A DNA stretch of 64,000 bases from Methylobacterium sp. SyP6R (GTDB lineage Bacteria > Pseudomonadota > Alphaproteobacteria > Rhizobiales > Beijerinckiaceae): assembly GCF_019216885.1 (NCBI RefSeq), contig NZ_JAAQRC020000001.1:806001-870000 (forward strand), written 5' to 3'. Below the pieces are notes generated by a model. The model ran no database searches and was not told the DNA's origin. It saw only the letters and a list, made by a program, of their open reading frames with translations. Shown one piece after another: positions 8,408 through 16,990 of the stretch. Made by a program: the position numbers and the translations under genes. The first letter of the stretch is position 1. Every line of letters starts with the position of its first letter.

Positions 8408-8529
8408 GGTTAACGCCTCAGCGAAATCTGCGCTTCGGCGTGCTTGAATCGCAAGGCCGCAATTGCGGCGGCGCGGACTGCGCTACCACCTTGTATAAGG
8501 CATCTATACGCAGCCAGCAGACGGGGGCG

Positions 8530-8805
8530 CTACCGGTCGACTGGTTGGGTTTTGCTCTGAGCGACCCGAGCCGCCCTAAGCTGCCGATCGCGCTCGCCGT
8601 CCCTGGGTGAGCCGGGCGCGGGCAGGCCGAGAGCGTTCGTGAAGGCGGCCAAGCCCCGCTCGGGTAGACACACTGGATCATTGTCGCGATGGATGCGCCC
8701 CGTCGTCGGATAGAAGTTGTAGAGCCCGACCTTGATGTGGACAGCCCCAGGGCGGTGAAAGTAGGTCGGGCTGTTGCGCACGAGATAGCGCAGCGCTTTG
8801 GTCAT
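8530..8805 (-). CDS. Small hypothetical protein
   Basis: A 91-residue frame from ATG 8805. The central part (KVGLYNFYPTTGRIHRDNDP followed by ERGLAAFTNALG) has a protein-like mix of aromatic and charged residues, and the N-terminus (MTKALRYLVRNSPTYFHRPG) is basic. I do not recognise the family. It converges with the XRE gene and ends about 120 bases from it. No clear ribosome site. It may be a conserved small accessory protein or a chance frame. Confidence 0.4.
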   Translation of the reverse strand: MTKALRYLVRNSPTYFHRPGAVHIKVGLYNFYPTTGRIHRDNDPVCLPERGLAAFTNALGLPAPGSPRDGERDRQLRAARVAQSKTQPVDR

Positions 8806-9111
8806 GCTGGAGACGTCGTCGAGGCGAAGGGGCTCGTGCTTGTGTTGCGCATGGATCGACCGTAGCCGTTAGTTTTGCAACCTGCCTGTCTGGATGGCGC
8901 AGGCATATGGCAGCGTATGATTAGCCAAAATTATCCGCACGTCGCCTTCCACTCCGAGGGTTTCCCGTCGCTGCTGATGCCGTGGCTGGTCCGGCACATG
9001 ACCTGCTGGCCTGCCGTCCTATCTCAGCGCTCGTTGTAGCGAGGTACCGACCGGCTCGCAGTCGATGCGCCGGCGCAGCAACAATACAACACAGCAACGA
9101 GGCCCCGCTGC
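8806..9111. other. Intergenic stretch, nothing recognised
   Basis: About 300 bases with no supported frame, hairpin or repeat. It separates the small hypothetical gene from the module beginning at 9112. Confidence 0.4.
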
Positions 9112-9762
9112 TCAGCCTCCTCCCGCGTCCAAGCGCACATAGGTTTTGCGCACGCCATCCGCCGTCCAGTGGCGTCCCGTGGCCGTCGTGACCCCGCGCG
9201 CGTTCAGCTCGTCTGCCGCAGCCTTCCAGCGTCCAGATCCTTCGGGCAACTGCGACAGAACTGCAGCAACCTCCTGCTTGGCCTGCGATCGCGTCGCCTG
9301 TGCCTCCGACGATTGCCGGCGCTGCCAGCGCCGGAAGTGTTTCACCGGATCGAAGACGCCCCCCTCGATCGGCGCCGGATCGGGGCGCAGGTCCTGCACT
9401 TGGATGCCGCGGTTCTCACTCGCGTCTTCGAGAATGGTTCGCATGACGCCATGGGGGCGCCAGTGATGGACGAGGGAGAAGTCGACGTACACGAGCGTCG
9501 CAGCATTGGCCGCGCACAGCGCAAGGGGGCGAGCCAGCGCCTCAGCCACGGCGTCCGTCCCGCGATCGACCGCCAACTCGAGGAAGGCCGCCTCGTCGAG
9601 AAGATGGCCCCTCTGCTCGGTCACGTAGCGTCGCACCAGCGTGAGTTGATAACGGATTGTACGACTGAGCCGGGCGACCGCCTCGACGTCGCGAGGCCAC
9701 GACCGCACAGGCCGACGCGGTACCGGGAGCGTCCAGTAGAACCCGACGAACTCTTGCCCCAC
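9112..9762 (-). CDS. Hypothetical protein with recombinase-like C-terminal segment
   Basis: A 216-residue protein starting at GTG 9762, which is preceded by a strong GGAGGGAG ribosome site. The first 130 residues (PRRPVRSWPRDVEAVARLSR, then TIRYQLTLVRRYVTEQRGHL) show no known motif. The C-terminal 35 residues (AADELNARGVTTATGRHWTA, then DGVRKTYVRL) resemble the segment of large serine recombinases that reads LN-x-RG-x-x-T-x-x-G-x-x-W. The N-terminal catalytic serine domain of a recombinase is absent, so this is not a complete recombinase; it may be a DNA-binding accessory protein or a decayed fragment. It is divergent from the helicase-like gene at 9933, and the 170-base gap could hold control sites for both. 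Confidence 0.6.
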   Translation of the reverse strand: MGQEFVGFYWTLPVPRRPVRSWPRDVEAVARLSRTIRYQLTLVRRYVTEQRGHLLDEAAFLELAVDRGTDAVAEALARPLALCAANAATLVYVDFSLVHHWRPHGVMRTILEDASENRGIQVQDLRPDPAPIEGGVFDPVKHFRRWQRRQSSEAQATRSQAKQEVAAVLSQLPEGSGRWKAAADELNARGVTTATGRHWTADGVRKTYVRLDAGGG

Positions 9763-9932
9763 AATACTCCCTCCGCTGCCGTGCCTACGACGCCCGCTGC
9801 GTTGCGACGATCCCGGACAATTCGGCCGTTTCCGCAGCCACCGGCCCTACCCGGCTACTCCTGGTCCATCGCCTCGCAGGCCGGAGCGAACATCCCGTTC
9901 CTCCCAGCAGGTTCTCTAGGACTGAGGGTACC

Positions 9933-11414
9933 ATGACTCCCAATGAAGCCTACCACGTGCTCGGGCTCGAGCCGAGCGCCACCATTGAGGCGATCAAGGC
10001 TGCCTTTCGGGCGGGCGCCAAGACCAATCTCTCCGACCTTAACAGCGGTGGCAGCGACACGAAGTTTCACCGCGTTCAGGAGGCCTACGATGTCCTCGCC
10101 AAGAGCCGCGTAGACGGCGGCCTCGAAGAGGCTGACGCGGCCGATGACGCGGACGACGATCGTGGTCAGAAACACAGACAGCCGCCCACCGATGCCGCCG
10201 TTGATTTCGTTCAGGCCTTCCTCGCTGAGCGCGGCATCGAAATCCTGTTCGACGGCTCTCTCACCAAATCCGGCGCCATGCTCAAGGCTGAGAGCTTGGA
10301 CGCGATCGTCGCCTTCCTCAATCAGGAAGAGGTCAACAGGGAGTGGCTCATCGATGAACTCGTCAGTCTGGCCCAGAGCCGTGGCATCGCCTTCAAGAAG
10401 AGCGACCTTACGCGCGCGGTGCGCGTCGTGATGCGCGTGGCGCAGAGGATGCGCCGCAACGCGGTCGTCTTACCCTTGCTGATGCCGCCCACTGATGCGG
10501 AGCGGGTGATCGCCCCCCAGGCGTGGTCGCAACTGACCGAGGCCGTCTTCGAGACCGATCCGGTGCTCGCCGCTGCCTGCCTGCAGCACTTTATCTGGCA
10601 GGTGAAGCGCAAGCTCCTAAACTTGAGCGTCGAGCACCACCTGATGCCCGTCATCTGGAGTCCGGTGCAGGGCGGCGGCAAGACCACGTTCGTGCGCGCC
10701 TTCCTTGAACCGGTGCGCGAACTCTCCGGCCCGGTTCTGCTTTCGGATTTCGCCGATAAACGCTCGGGCGACATTTACCACTTCCCCGTCCTGTTCGCCG
10801 ACGACCTCGAGCAGATCGAGCCGCGTCTGGTCCAACCGCTCAAAGGCCTGGTGTCGGGCGATCGCATCCGGCGGCGCAAGCTTGGCACCTCGTCAAGCGA
10901 CGGCTATGAGCAGCGCACTACGCTGATCGGCACGGCCAACCACCCCATCGACGCGCTCGTGGCCGATGCCACCGGAAACCGACGCTTCGCCAGCCTTGCC
11001 TTCCGGAATGGCAAGAAGGAGACGGGCGGTGACGAGAGCGTCTGGGACGCGGTCAAGGCTGCCGATTACGCCCTGCTCTGGCGCTCTGTGGACGTCTATG
11101 GGGCGGCGCCGATCGCCGCGCATCTGCCCGCCCTCGTCGAGCTGCAGAAGATGCACTGCCAGCCGGATCCCATACTGGCGTGGCTGCTCGCGCTCGACTT
11201 CTCCACAGAGCGGGTCAAGCGCGTCAACAGTACCTATGGGCCGCGCGCCTCCGACCTGCACGATCTGTTTTGCGAGCAGATGAACAGCGTGATGACGGGC
11301 ACGCGGTTCGGGATCGGCATGACGCGACACGTCCGCAACCCTAAAGTGCCCTACGGCCCGCGGATCAAGAAGGTGTCGGGCTGGTATTACCCGATCAAGG
11401 ATGTCGCGCCTTGA
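9933..11414 (+). CDS. J-domain / VapE (SF3)-like ATPase fusion
   Basis: A 493-residue protein. Residues 1-55 look like a DnaJ J domain (EAYHVLGLEPSATIEAIKAA, then FHRVQEAYDVLAK), but the HPD tripeptide that stimulates Hsp70 is replaced by NLS. A charged linker (about 60-85) leads to an ATPase region: Walker A GGGKTT at about 247-252, Walker B LFADDLEQ at about 287-294, and LIGTANHPIDALVADATGNR (about 331-350), the sensor-1 and arginine region of virulence-associated E and related superfamily-3 phage or plasmid helicases. No primase motif is visible. It heads a four-gene plus-strand cluster and is likely a replication helicase of the element. The stop codon overlaps the repeat-encoded small frame at 11401. 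Confidence 0.75.
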   Translation: MTPNEAYHVLGLEPSATIEAIKAAFRAGAKTNLSDLNSGGSDTKFHRVQEAYDVLAKSRVDGGLEEADAADDADDDRGQKHRQPPTDAAVDFVQAFLAERGIEILFDGSLTKSGAMLKAESLDAIVAFLNQEEVNREWLIDELVSLAQSRGIAFKKSDLTRAVRVVMRVAQRMRRNAVVLPLLMPPTDAERVIAPQAWSQLTEAVFETDPVLAAACLQHFIWQVKRKLLNLSVEHHLMPVIWSPVQGGGKTTFVRAFLEPVRELSGPVLLSDFADKRSGDIYHFPVLFADDLEQIEPRLVQPLKGLVSGDRIRRRKLGTSSSDGYEQRTTLIGTANHPIDALVADATGNRRFASLAFRNGKKETGGDESVWDAVKAADYALLWRSVDVYGAAPIAAHLPALVELQKMHCQPDPILAWLLALDFSTERVKRVNSTYGPRASDLHDLFCEQMNSVMTGTRFGIGMTRHVRNPKVPYGPRIKKVSGWYYPIKDVAP

Positions 11415-11529
11415 CCCGGCAGACCCGGCAGACCCGGCAGACCCGGCAGACCCGGCAGACCCGGCAGACCCGGCAGTGTTTGCGGACGCCGGTGCGCCGT
11501 CAAGCCCCGATCTCGACCAGGTCGCGTGA
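11401..11529 (+). CDS. Putative 42-residue DPA-repeat peptide
   Basis: From ATG 11401 (AAGG directly upstream) the frame encodes MSRL, seven consecutive Asp-Pro-Ala triplets, and the acidic tail VFADAGAPSSPDLDQVA. The start lies inside the end of the helicase gene, and the TGA at 11527-11529 shares its A with the ATG of the clamp-loader gene at 11529. It thus bridges the two genes with overlaps at both sides, as in translationally coupled operons. Because the repeat unit is 9 bases, copy-number changes would keep the frame. It could instead be non-coding spacer; the same DNA is open in another frame, from TTG 11411, as Thr-Arg-Gln repeats. Confidence 0.45.
   Translation: MSRLDPADPADPADPADPADPADPAVFADAGAPSSPDLDQVA
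11413..11475 (+). repeat. Seven perfect tandem copies of GACCCGGCA
   Basis: The 9-base unit GACCCGGCA is repeated seven times without a mismatch, then stops at GTGTTTGCGG. It sits precisely between the stop of the helicase-like gene and the clamp-loader gene. Perfect short tandem repeats of this kind change length by polymerase slippage. Confidence 0.95.
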
Positions 11530-13685
11530 TGACATCCGCTCACATCACAGTCCCCGCACCCGGGATCAGACTCATGACGCCCATGAACCTCGCCCAGAAG
11601 TATCGCCCCGCCACTTTCGAGGCTGTGCTGGGCCAATCCCACCCTGTCCGGTTCCTCTCGGGCTTGATCCAGCATGGCCAAGCCGCCCGGTCGCTGCTGC
11701 TGCACGGGGCGATCGGGTCGGGCAAGACCTCGCTCGTGCGGATCTACGCGCAGGCGCTTAACTGCGAGACCCCGACTGCGGAGGGCTCTCCTTGTCGGAC
11801 CTGCAGGTTCTGCCGCGAGGGAGCCGGCTTCCACGAGTACGACACGAGCGGCCGCGGCGGTGAGCGCGACGCCGTCCTCGAATGGGTCGCCCCACTCTAC
11901 CGGACTCCAACCGAGCACCGCTGGACGGTGCTGTTCCTCGACGAGGCACAGGCGCTCGAGGCCAGGGCCGCCGACGCCCTCTTGAAGATGGTCGAGGAGC
12001 CGGAGCCGCGGGTAGCCTTCTGCTTCGCCACGACGGAGTTCGCCAAAATCAGACCGGCGCTGCGCTCGCGCCTGATCAGCTTCGAGATCAAGCCGTTGTC
12101 GGCAATTGATGCGATCGCGCTCATAAAAAAGTGCGCTCAACATGAAGGCATTAACTACGAGCCCGGCGCGCTCGAGCTCCTCGCCGGCCTGCGCCAGGGC
12201 TACGCCCGCGACCTGCTCACCGGGCTCGAGCAGGTGCGCGACCCCAACGGCCGCCCGGTCACGATCGCTCGGGTGCGCGAGGTCTTCGACATCGACCACA
12301 CCGAGCGCCTTCTCACCTACGTGCACGCGCTCGCCGAGGGCGATCCGGCGGCACAGAACGCGGCGTGGTTGTCCTGGCAGGAGGTTGCCGCAACGAAGCT
12401 CGGATGGCTGCAGGCACTGCTCACTGGCCTATACTACAACGACGTGCTGGGTCAGGCGATCACCGTCGACGCGCTGATTGCCTCGATCCTGCCGGCGGAA
12501 CGCGCGCCGATCCTGACCACCTTCCGCGAACGCCTCGGCGTAGCGTCGGCCGAAGGCCTCGCCCCTTACTGGCGGGCGATGATGTCGCACTGGACGGTCG
12601 CGTCGCTTGAGCGCGACGAGACGGCGCTGCAGCTACGGGTCGCGCTGTTCCATTACTTTGTGAACAACGAACTTCCAGCGCTCGAGCGTGGACCGCAGCC
12701 GAAGGCCCACCGACGCTCCACGACGCGCACGGACGTGCCCAACGAACCCATCGTAGCCGACGAGCCCGAGCTCTCACACCTGCCAGTCGGCGGGCCGGAT
12801 CGCTCCCTGACGGTCGACGACGCGCGTGGCATGATCGCATCCGCCTCCTACCTGATGCAGGAACACGGTCGGTTATTCAACGCGCGCTTGCGGATCGAGC
12901 CAGCGCTGCTCGGCATCGAAGAGGAGGCGGAGGCCGTCGCTCTCATCGCGGAGTTCTGCCGGGATCTGGACGCGCAGGTCCGCCTTTGGAGCCGGGCACC
13001 CTTCGCACGCCTCAGTCTCATCGAGCGCGACATCGGGCGCGGGGGCCATGTTACCGGGTGCATCCTCGTCCATCTGCCGGAGGCAACCGAAGCCGGCCGC
13101 TCGGTCGAGACGATGGCTCGGATCGTGTCGTGGGCGAGCCTCTGGCGGCGCGAGGTGTGGCTTCCGGGCTGCAACGCGGTGGCCGTCGAGACCCCGGCCA
13201 CGGCTAGGGCGAAGCCCGTGACCTTCCATTGGGACGGAGTCCTTAACCTATGCGCCGGGATCGGCGAGGACGCGATGGAATGGGATTCGGCCTGCGGTAC
13301 GCCGGCCCCGCTGTTGGACTTGCTCGAGATCCCCCAGTCGCGTCGGCGGATCGTCGGCCGGATCGCCGCGCCGCTCGTCGGTCGTTCCGACCTCCTCGGC
13401 CCGCGCGCAGTCGAGGAGGCGTGCGCTAACGGCATGCTGCTCCTGTCGGCTCTTGAGGCAGGGCAATGGGGCCACATTCGCTCGGGCTGGGAACTGCAGG
13501 AGCACACCGACCGACGGCGGACGAAGACAGAGCGTGCCGCGGCGCTCGCGCATGTGGCGGAGGTATATGGCGACACGGCGGAAGCCCGAACACGCCGCGC
13601 GAACCTCGAAGCGAGCTGGCAGGGGCTGCCGGAGAAGCGATTACGGCGGGAATGGCGGGGCTGGTGGCTTCCGGAGGAGGTCTAA
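11529..13685 (+). CDS. DnaX (gamma/tau)-like clamp-loader AAA+ protein, divergent
   Basis: A 718-residue protein from ATG 11529 (a later ATG at 11583 is possible). It starts like DnaX with LAQKYRPATFEAVLGQSHPV, then Walker A GAIGSGKTS (about 59-67), a four-cysteine zinc module of C-x9-C-x2-C-x2-C type (about 79-95), Walker B VLFLDEAQAL (about 135-144), LLKMVEEPEPR, sensor-1 FCFATTEF, and SRLISFEIKPL where housekeeping DnaX has the SRC motif. The C-terminal 350 residues match nothing I know. The chromosomal dnaX would be expected elsewhere, so this is probably an element-encoded second clamp-loader subunit. It is coupled upstream to the DPA frame and is followed after 3 bases by the next gene. 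Confidence 0.8.
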   Translation: MTSAHITVPAPGIRLMTPMNLAQKYRPATFEAVLGQSHPVRFLSGLIQHGQAARSLLLHGAIGSGKTSLVRIYAQALNCETPTAEGSPCRTCRFCREGAGFHEYDTSGRGGERDAVLEWVAPLYRTPTEHRWTVLFLDEAQALEARAADALLKMVEEPEPRVAFCFATTEFAKIRPALRSRLISFEIKPLSAIDAIALIKKCAQHEGINYEPGALELLAGLRQGYARDLLTGLEQVRDPNGRPVTIARVREVFDIDHTERLLTYVHALAEGDPAAQNAAWLSWQEVAATKLGWLQALLTGLYYNDVLGQAITVDALIASILPAERAPILTTFRERLGVASAEGLAPYWRAMMSHWTVASLERDETALQLRVALFHYFVNNELPALERGPQPKAHRRSTTRTDVPNEPIVADEPELSHLPVGGPDRSLTVDDARGMIASASYLMQEHGRLFNARLRIEPALLGIEEEAEAVALIAEFCRDLDAQVRLWSRAPFARLSLIERDIGRGGHVTGCILVHLPEATEAGRSVETMARIVSWASLWRREVWLPGCNAVAVETPATARAKPVTFHWDGVLNLCAGIGEDAMEWDSACGTPAPLLDLLEIPQSRRRIVGRIAAPLVGRSDLLGPRAVEEACANGMLLLSALEAGQWGHIRSGWELQEHTDRRRTKTERAAALAHVAEVYGDTAEARTRRANLEASWQGLPEKRLRREWRGWWLPEEV

Positions 13686-13688
13686 GCC

Positions 13689-15041
13689 ATGATGCGCGAC
13701 ATCGACTTCCTCACGGATCGGCCCGCTTTCGCCGGCACGCTGATTTACCGGTACCATTCCGGGATCCTGCGCCCGCAGGTGCGCGCGGCGTTGGCCGAGA
13801 TCGCGGGCTGGGAGGGACGTGCCCTCTCCCGCTGCGAACGAGATGACCTGCTCGGCACCGTAGGTGTGAGCTTGGTCTCCGACGCCTATTTGTGCGACTG
13901 GACGGCACTCACTCCATCGAGCGCGCTAGCATCCAAGCTCGACGCGATCCTCACGCGCATTGTCGCAATGGCCGGCCAATGCTTCGCGCTCTTCATCCCG
14001 TTTGAGAGCTCCCTTTCGGCGCGACCGCTCTGGGACGAGGTCGAGCGGACGGCGGGTCTCGTGCTCGTCGAAGACCATGTCACGAGCGATACGCTGCTGC
14101 CGGCGCTGAGCCTGTTTCAGGCGATGAGCGACCTTGCGACAGGTGCCGATTGGCTCGCCGACCCCGCCTTCGTCGCGAGCTTCGATCGATTCAGGGCGCG
14201 CGGGAGACGCACGCTGCTCGAGCTGCGCCATGCCTTCGACGAGCGCGTTGCCGCCTGCACGGATCCAGTCACCCACGCGTTCCGGCCGGAGGTCTATCGC
14301 GATCTTCATCCAGACGAGGAACGTTCGCACACGGCCTCGGCACGGCGCGACCTGCGCCGGCTTTTGGCGCGTCATCGTGGTTGGGACCGCTTCGCTCTTG
14401 TTCGGACACTCGACGATCGCCTTGCGCGGGACGGCTGGACGGCGCTCGCCGTGATCGCTGAGCTTCACCGTGCCACCGCTTCCATCCTCGAGCAGCCCAA
14501 TTACTCGGCGGAACACGGCGTGATGAAGAGCGTCGGGATCATCGATCTCGTCCTGTGGGCGGCCCTCCTTCTGTCCTGGGATGGACGGTTTCGCGCGGTC
14601 GCGGCCACCGACGCGGACGGATACCGGCGCCGGCCAAGCTGCCTCGTCATCACGCTCGACGAACTCGGTCGGGACTTCCTCGCGCGGGCAGACCTCACGG
14701 TCGACGTCGACCCGTTGGCGGGCGTCTGGGCTGGGCTGGACGACGCGTTGATGCGCATCGCTACGAGTCCAACCGACGCGCTGGGGTCAGTCCGGATGGC
14801 GACGCTCGACGCGCTACATCAGCGCCTGTGCTGCGCGACGACAGATATCGCGTGGATGCTACGCCTGCGTCGGCGCGTCCGGCGGGCGATCGGCGAGGCA
14901 GAGGCAGCAGAGACCGAGCGTCGCGCCGACGAGATCGGGAGGGAGCGCGCGGTGCAGGACGCCGCGGTAGAGACGGCCCGGGCGAAGGCCGGAGCAGCCG
15001 CGATCGCACGAGCTCTCGATGAACCGAAGACAGGGCGCTGA
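13689..15041 (+). CDS. Unknown protein in clamp-loader cluster
   Basis: A 450-residue protein from ATG 13689 (or 13692); a GGAGGAGG sequence inside the end of the upstream gene serves as ribosome site. It is largely alpha-helical with Arg- and Asp-rich surfaces and no membrane segment. Phrases include YHSGILRPQVRAALAEIAGW, ELRHAFDERVAACTDPVTHA and LLLSWDGRF. The last 60 residues (IGEAEAAETERRADEIGRER and following) form a likely coiled coil. No catalytic motif or family was recognised. It sits between a gamma/tau-like and a delta'-like gene, so it may be a third subunit of the same complex, perhaps in the place of delta; this is inference only. Confidence 0.65.
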   Translation: MMRDIDFLTDRPAFAGTLIYRYHSGILRPQVRAALAEIAGWEGRALSRCERDDLLGTVGVSLVSDAYLCDWTALTPSSALASKLDAILTRIVAMAGQCFALFIPFESSLSARPLWDEVERTAGLVLVEDHVTSDTLLPALSLFQAMSDLATGADWLADPAFVASFDRFRARGRRTLLELRHAFDERVAACTDPVTHAFRPEVYRDLHPDEERSHTASARRDLRRLLARHRGWDRFALVRTLDDRLARDGWTALAVIAELHRATASILEQPNYSAEHGVMKSVGIIDLVLWAALLLSWDGRFRAVAATDADGYRRRPSCLVITLDELGRDFLARADLTVDVDPLAGVWAGLDDALMRIATSPTDALGSVRMATLDALHQRLCCATTDIAWMLRLRRRVRRAIGEAEAAETERRADEIGRERAVQDAAVETARAKAGAAAIARALDEPKTGR

Positions 15042-15042
15042 G

Positions 15043-16173
15043 ATGAGGGATCCTGACGAAACGACGCCGGACGACATCGAGGACCGGAGATGGCTTGGTT
15101 TGAGCCAAGCAACGGTGCTCGGACACGCCAGGACGGCGAACGCACTGCGCGAACGTGTTCGCGCTCGCCGGCACGACACCGGGATCATACTCCACGGGCC
15201 GAAGAGCGTCGGCAAGCGGACGCTCGCCCGGCTCTACGCCCGGGCTGTGCTGTGCGAGACACCGGACGAGGCGGGCGAGGCCTGTGGAGGCTGTAACGAA
15301 TGCAGGTCGTTCATTGCGAGTCGTCCGCTCGGCTACAAGTGGCTCGATGCGGTGAAGCACGGCGATGAGAAGACGGCCCGCAAGCTCGTTTCGGAACTGG
15401 CTACCGGATCGCTGGCGGCCCGTCGGGTCATCGTCATCGCGAACGCGGATCGGTGTGCGAACAGGGTGTTCGATAGGCTCCTGAAGACTCTGGAGGAGCC
15501 TAAGAGCCCAACTACGTTCATTCTGCTGGCCCGTGCGCTCAGTGATGTGCGGTTGGCCGGGCAGTCGCGATGCGAACTCTACCGCTTGCGTCCCCTGATG
15601 CGGGAGGACGCGCGGGTACACTTGGTCAATTTGCTCTCCGTAACTGGAAGGAGGGTCGAGGAACGTGTGCTAGACGTGGTTGTCGCCGAGTCCGGCGGAC
15701 GGGTTGGCGCGATGCACGCCGTCCTGCAGCGGCTCGGCACGCTGCCCGCCATAACGCTGGCCAGCGTGCGGACGACCCTGGGTCACGACTGGGTCGAGGG
15801 TGTCACAGCTTTCTGGCGAGCGGCACTGTCCGGGGAAACATCACCATCGGCGGCGTTGACGCCGCCTCTGGCGGATGACGCCCGCGAGACGGGGCGGCGC
15901 CTGCGGGCGGTCCTGCTGCAGCTGCGACCGTCCGATCTCGATGGCGTGCCGGCGACGGCATCAAGTCACGAAGCCGCGCTCGTGCACCGCACCCCGGTGA
16001 TCCGTGGGCTGACCGCGGCGCTGGAAAGCCGGGCAGCGTCACTCGGTCGGCGGCCATCCGATCTCTGGTCCGCGCTTGCCTGCCTCTGGCTCTCGGACGA
16101 TCACAGCGATGTCGAGGGGCTATCTGAAGGGGTCCGCGCGACGTGCCGCCTCCTTGCTCCAGAATATGTGTGA
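15043..16173 (+). CDS. HolB (delta')-like clamp-loader protein
   Basis: A 376-residue protein from ATG 15043, just past the upstream TGA (15039-15041); an ATG at 15019 would overlap the previous gene. It has a P-loop GPKSVGKRT (about 52-60), a cysteine module CETPDEAGEACGGCNEC (about 73-89), the segment VIVIANADRCANRVFDRLLK followed by TLEEPKSP, and AGQSRCELYRLRPL containing the SRC arginine motif. The usual Walker B DEA is replaced by NAD, as expected for a non-hydrolysing delta'-like subunit, although the P-loop is retained. Together with the DnaX-like protein it could form a minimal clamp loader for the integrated element. The C-terminal half is divergent. Confidence 0.75.
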   Translation: MRDPDETTPDDIEDRRWLGLSQATVLGHARTANALRERVRARRHDTGIILHGPKSVGKRTLARLYARAVLCETPDEAGEACGGCNECRSFIASRPLGYKWLDAVKHGDEKTARKLVSELATGSLAARRVIVIANADRCANRVFDRLLKTLEEPKSPTTFILLARALSDVRLAGQSRCELYRLRPLMREDARVHLVNLLSVTGRRVEERVLDVVVAESGGRVGAMHAVLQRLGTLPAITLASVRTTLGHDWVEGVTAFWRAALSGETSPSAALTPPLADDARETGRRLRAVLLQLRPSDLDGVPATASSHEAALVHRTPVIRGLTAALESRAASLGRRPSDLWSALACLWLSDDHSDVEGLSEGVRATCRLLAPEYV

Positions 16174-16990
16174 TGGTGGCTCTGTTGAGCAAAAGTTCCA
16201 GCAATCGATCGATTTCAATTGAGCATACGAACAAGTCATAAGTCGTTGGAGGGGTTCATCAGCGATTTTGGTGGATCCGGCAGGCTGAGGGCGAGCGCCT
16301 GGTCGATGCCGGTGCTGATCCGCAGATCAGGACAGGACCCTGTTCCGCCATCTTCCCGGTTGCCGCCTTCTCCGTGTGGCACGTGCCAGCCGCAATGCTC
16401 TTGTCGTTGCCGCATAGGCCCAGCGTCACGATGTGACCGAGGCTCAGCAGATTGGCAGGATGGCGATCGTAGCGGCTGTGCACCGCGTGACTGGGTGTGC
16501 CACAATCAGTAGAGGGAGAGGCCCGAGTGGGCTGTTGGGCCCGCAGGGCACAGCTTCGCCGGTGACCCGGCAGAAGCTGGCGCTCGCTTCAGTCTCCACA
16601 TTGGAGGCCGTCGGAGCCGGGGCCGGAAGTGAAACCTTGTGATAGGCAGGCCGGGGTTGGGCTGTCGGCCTTTACTCACCGCTTCCCGCCATCCAGGCGG
16701 CCAACGCGGACGGATGCCTACTCTCCGGACCCTTGGAGTAGGCGGTCGTCTGGAGGCTCGGGGCTACCCGGTCCTCGCTCCTGATCAACTCGGAAGTCCG
16801 AGTCGCCCTTGTATGCCGATGCCCTTCGGCGTTTGGTCCGGAGGCCCCATGTTCACCTGGTTAGCGTCATAGGCGCGGAGCCCGTAAGGGGCATGGCGTG
16901 TCATATATATTATTGCCACAAACCGACACTGTCTGTCAAGATAAAATAAGTAAAAATGCTGTCCAAAATGACATTTCCGTCTTTTAGAAT
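16174..16990. other. Gene-poor stretch between clamp-loader cluster and integrase
   Basis: About 800 bases without a supported intact gene. The left half contains a probable IS5-family remnant; the right half (16520-16990) shows no convincing frame. The last 100 bases before the integrase stop are AT-rich. Confidence 0.45.
16178..16510 (-). mobile_element. Possible IS5-family remnant
   Basis: The sequence GGCTCTGTTGAGCAAAA at about 16182-16198 resembles the terminal repeats of some IS5-group elements. The minus-strand frame near 16480-16410 reads SRYDRHPANLLSLGHIVTLG, similar to the RYD-x4-NFL-x-x-v-x-x-A ending of IS5 transposases. Only this C-terminal scrap would remain. Both signs are weak on their own. 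Confidence 0.35.

Noticed and set aside
11413..11475. CRISPR-like array
   Set aside because: The 9-base units are contiguous with no spacers; it is a simple tandem repeat.
16639..16872. 77-residue plus-strand frame near the integrase
   Set aside because: No ribosome site or family; composition resembles translated non-coding DNA.
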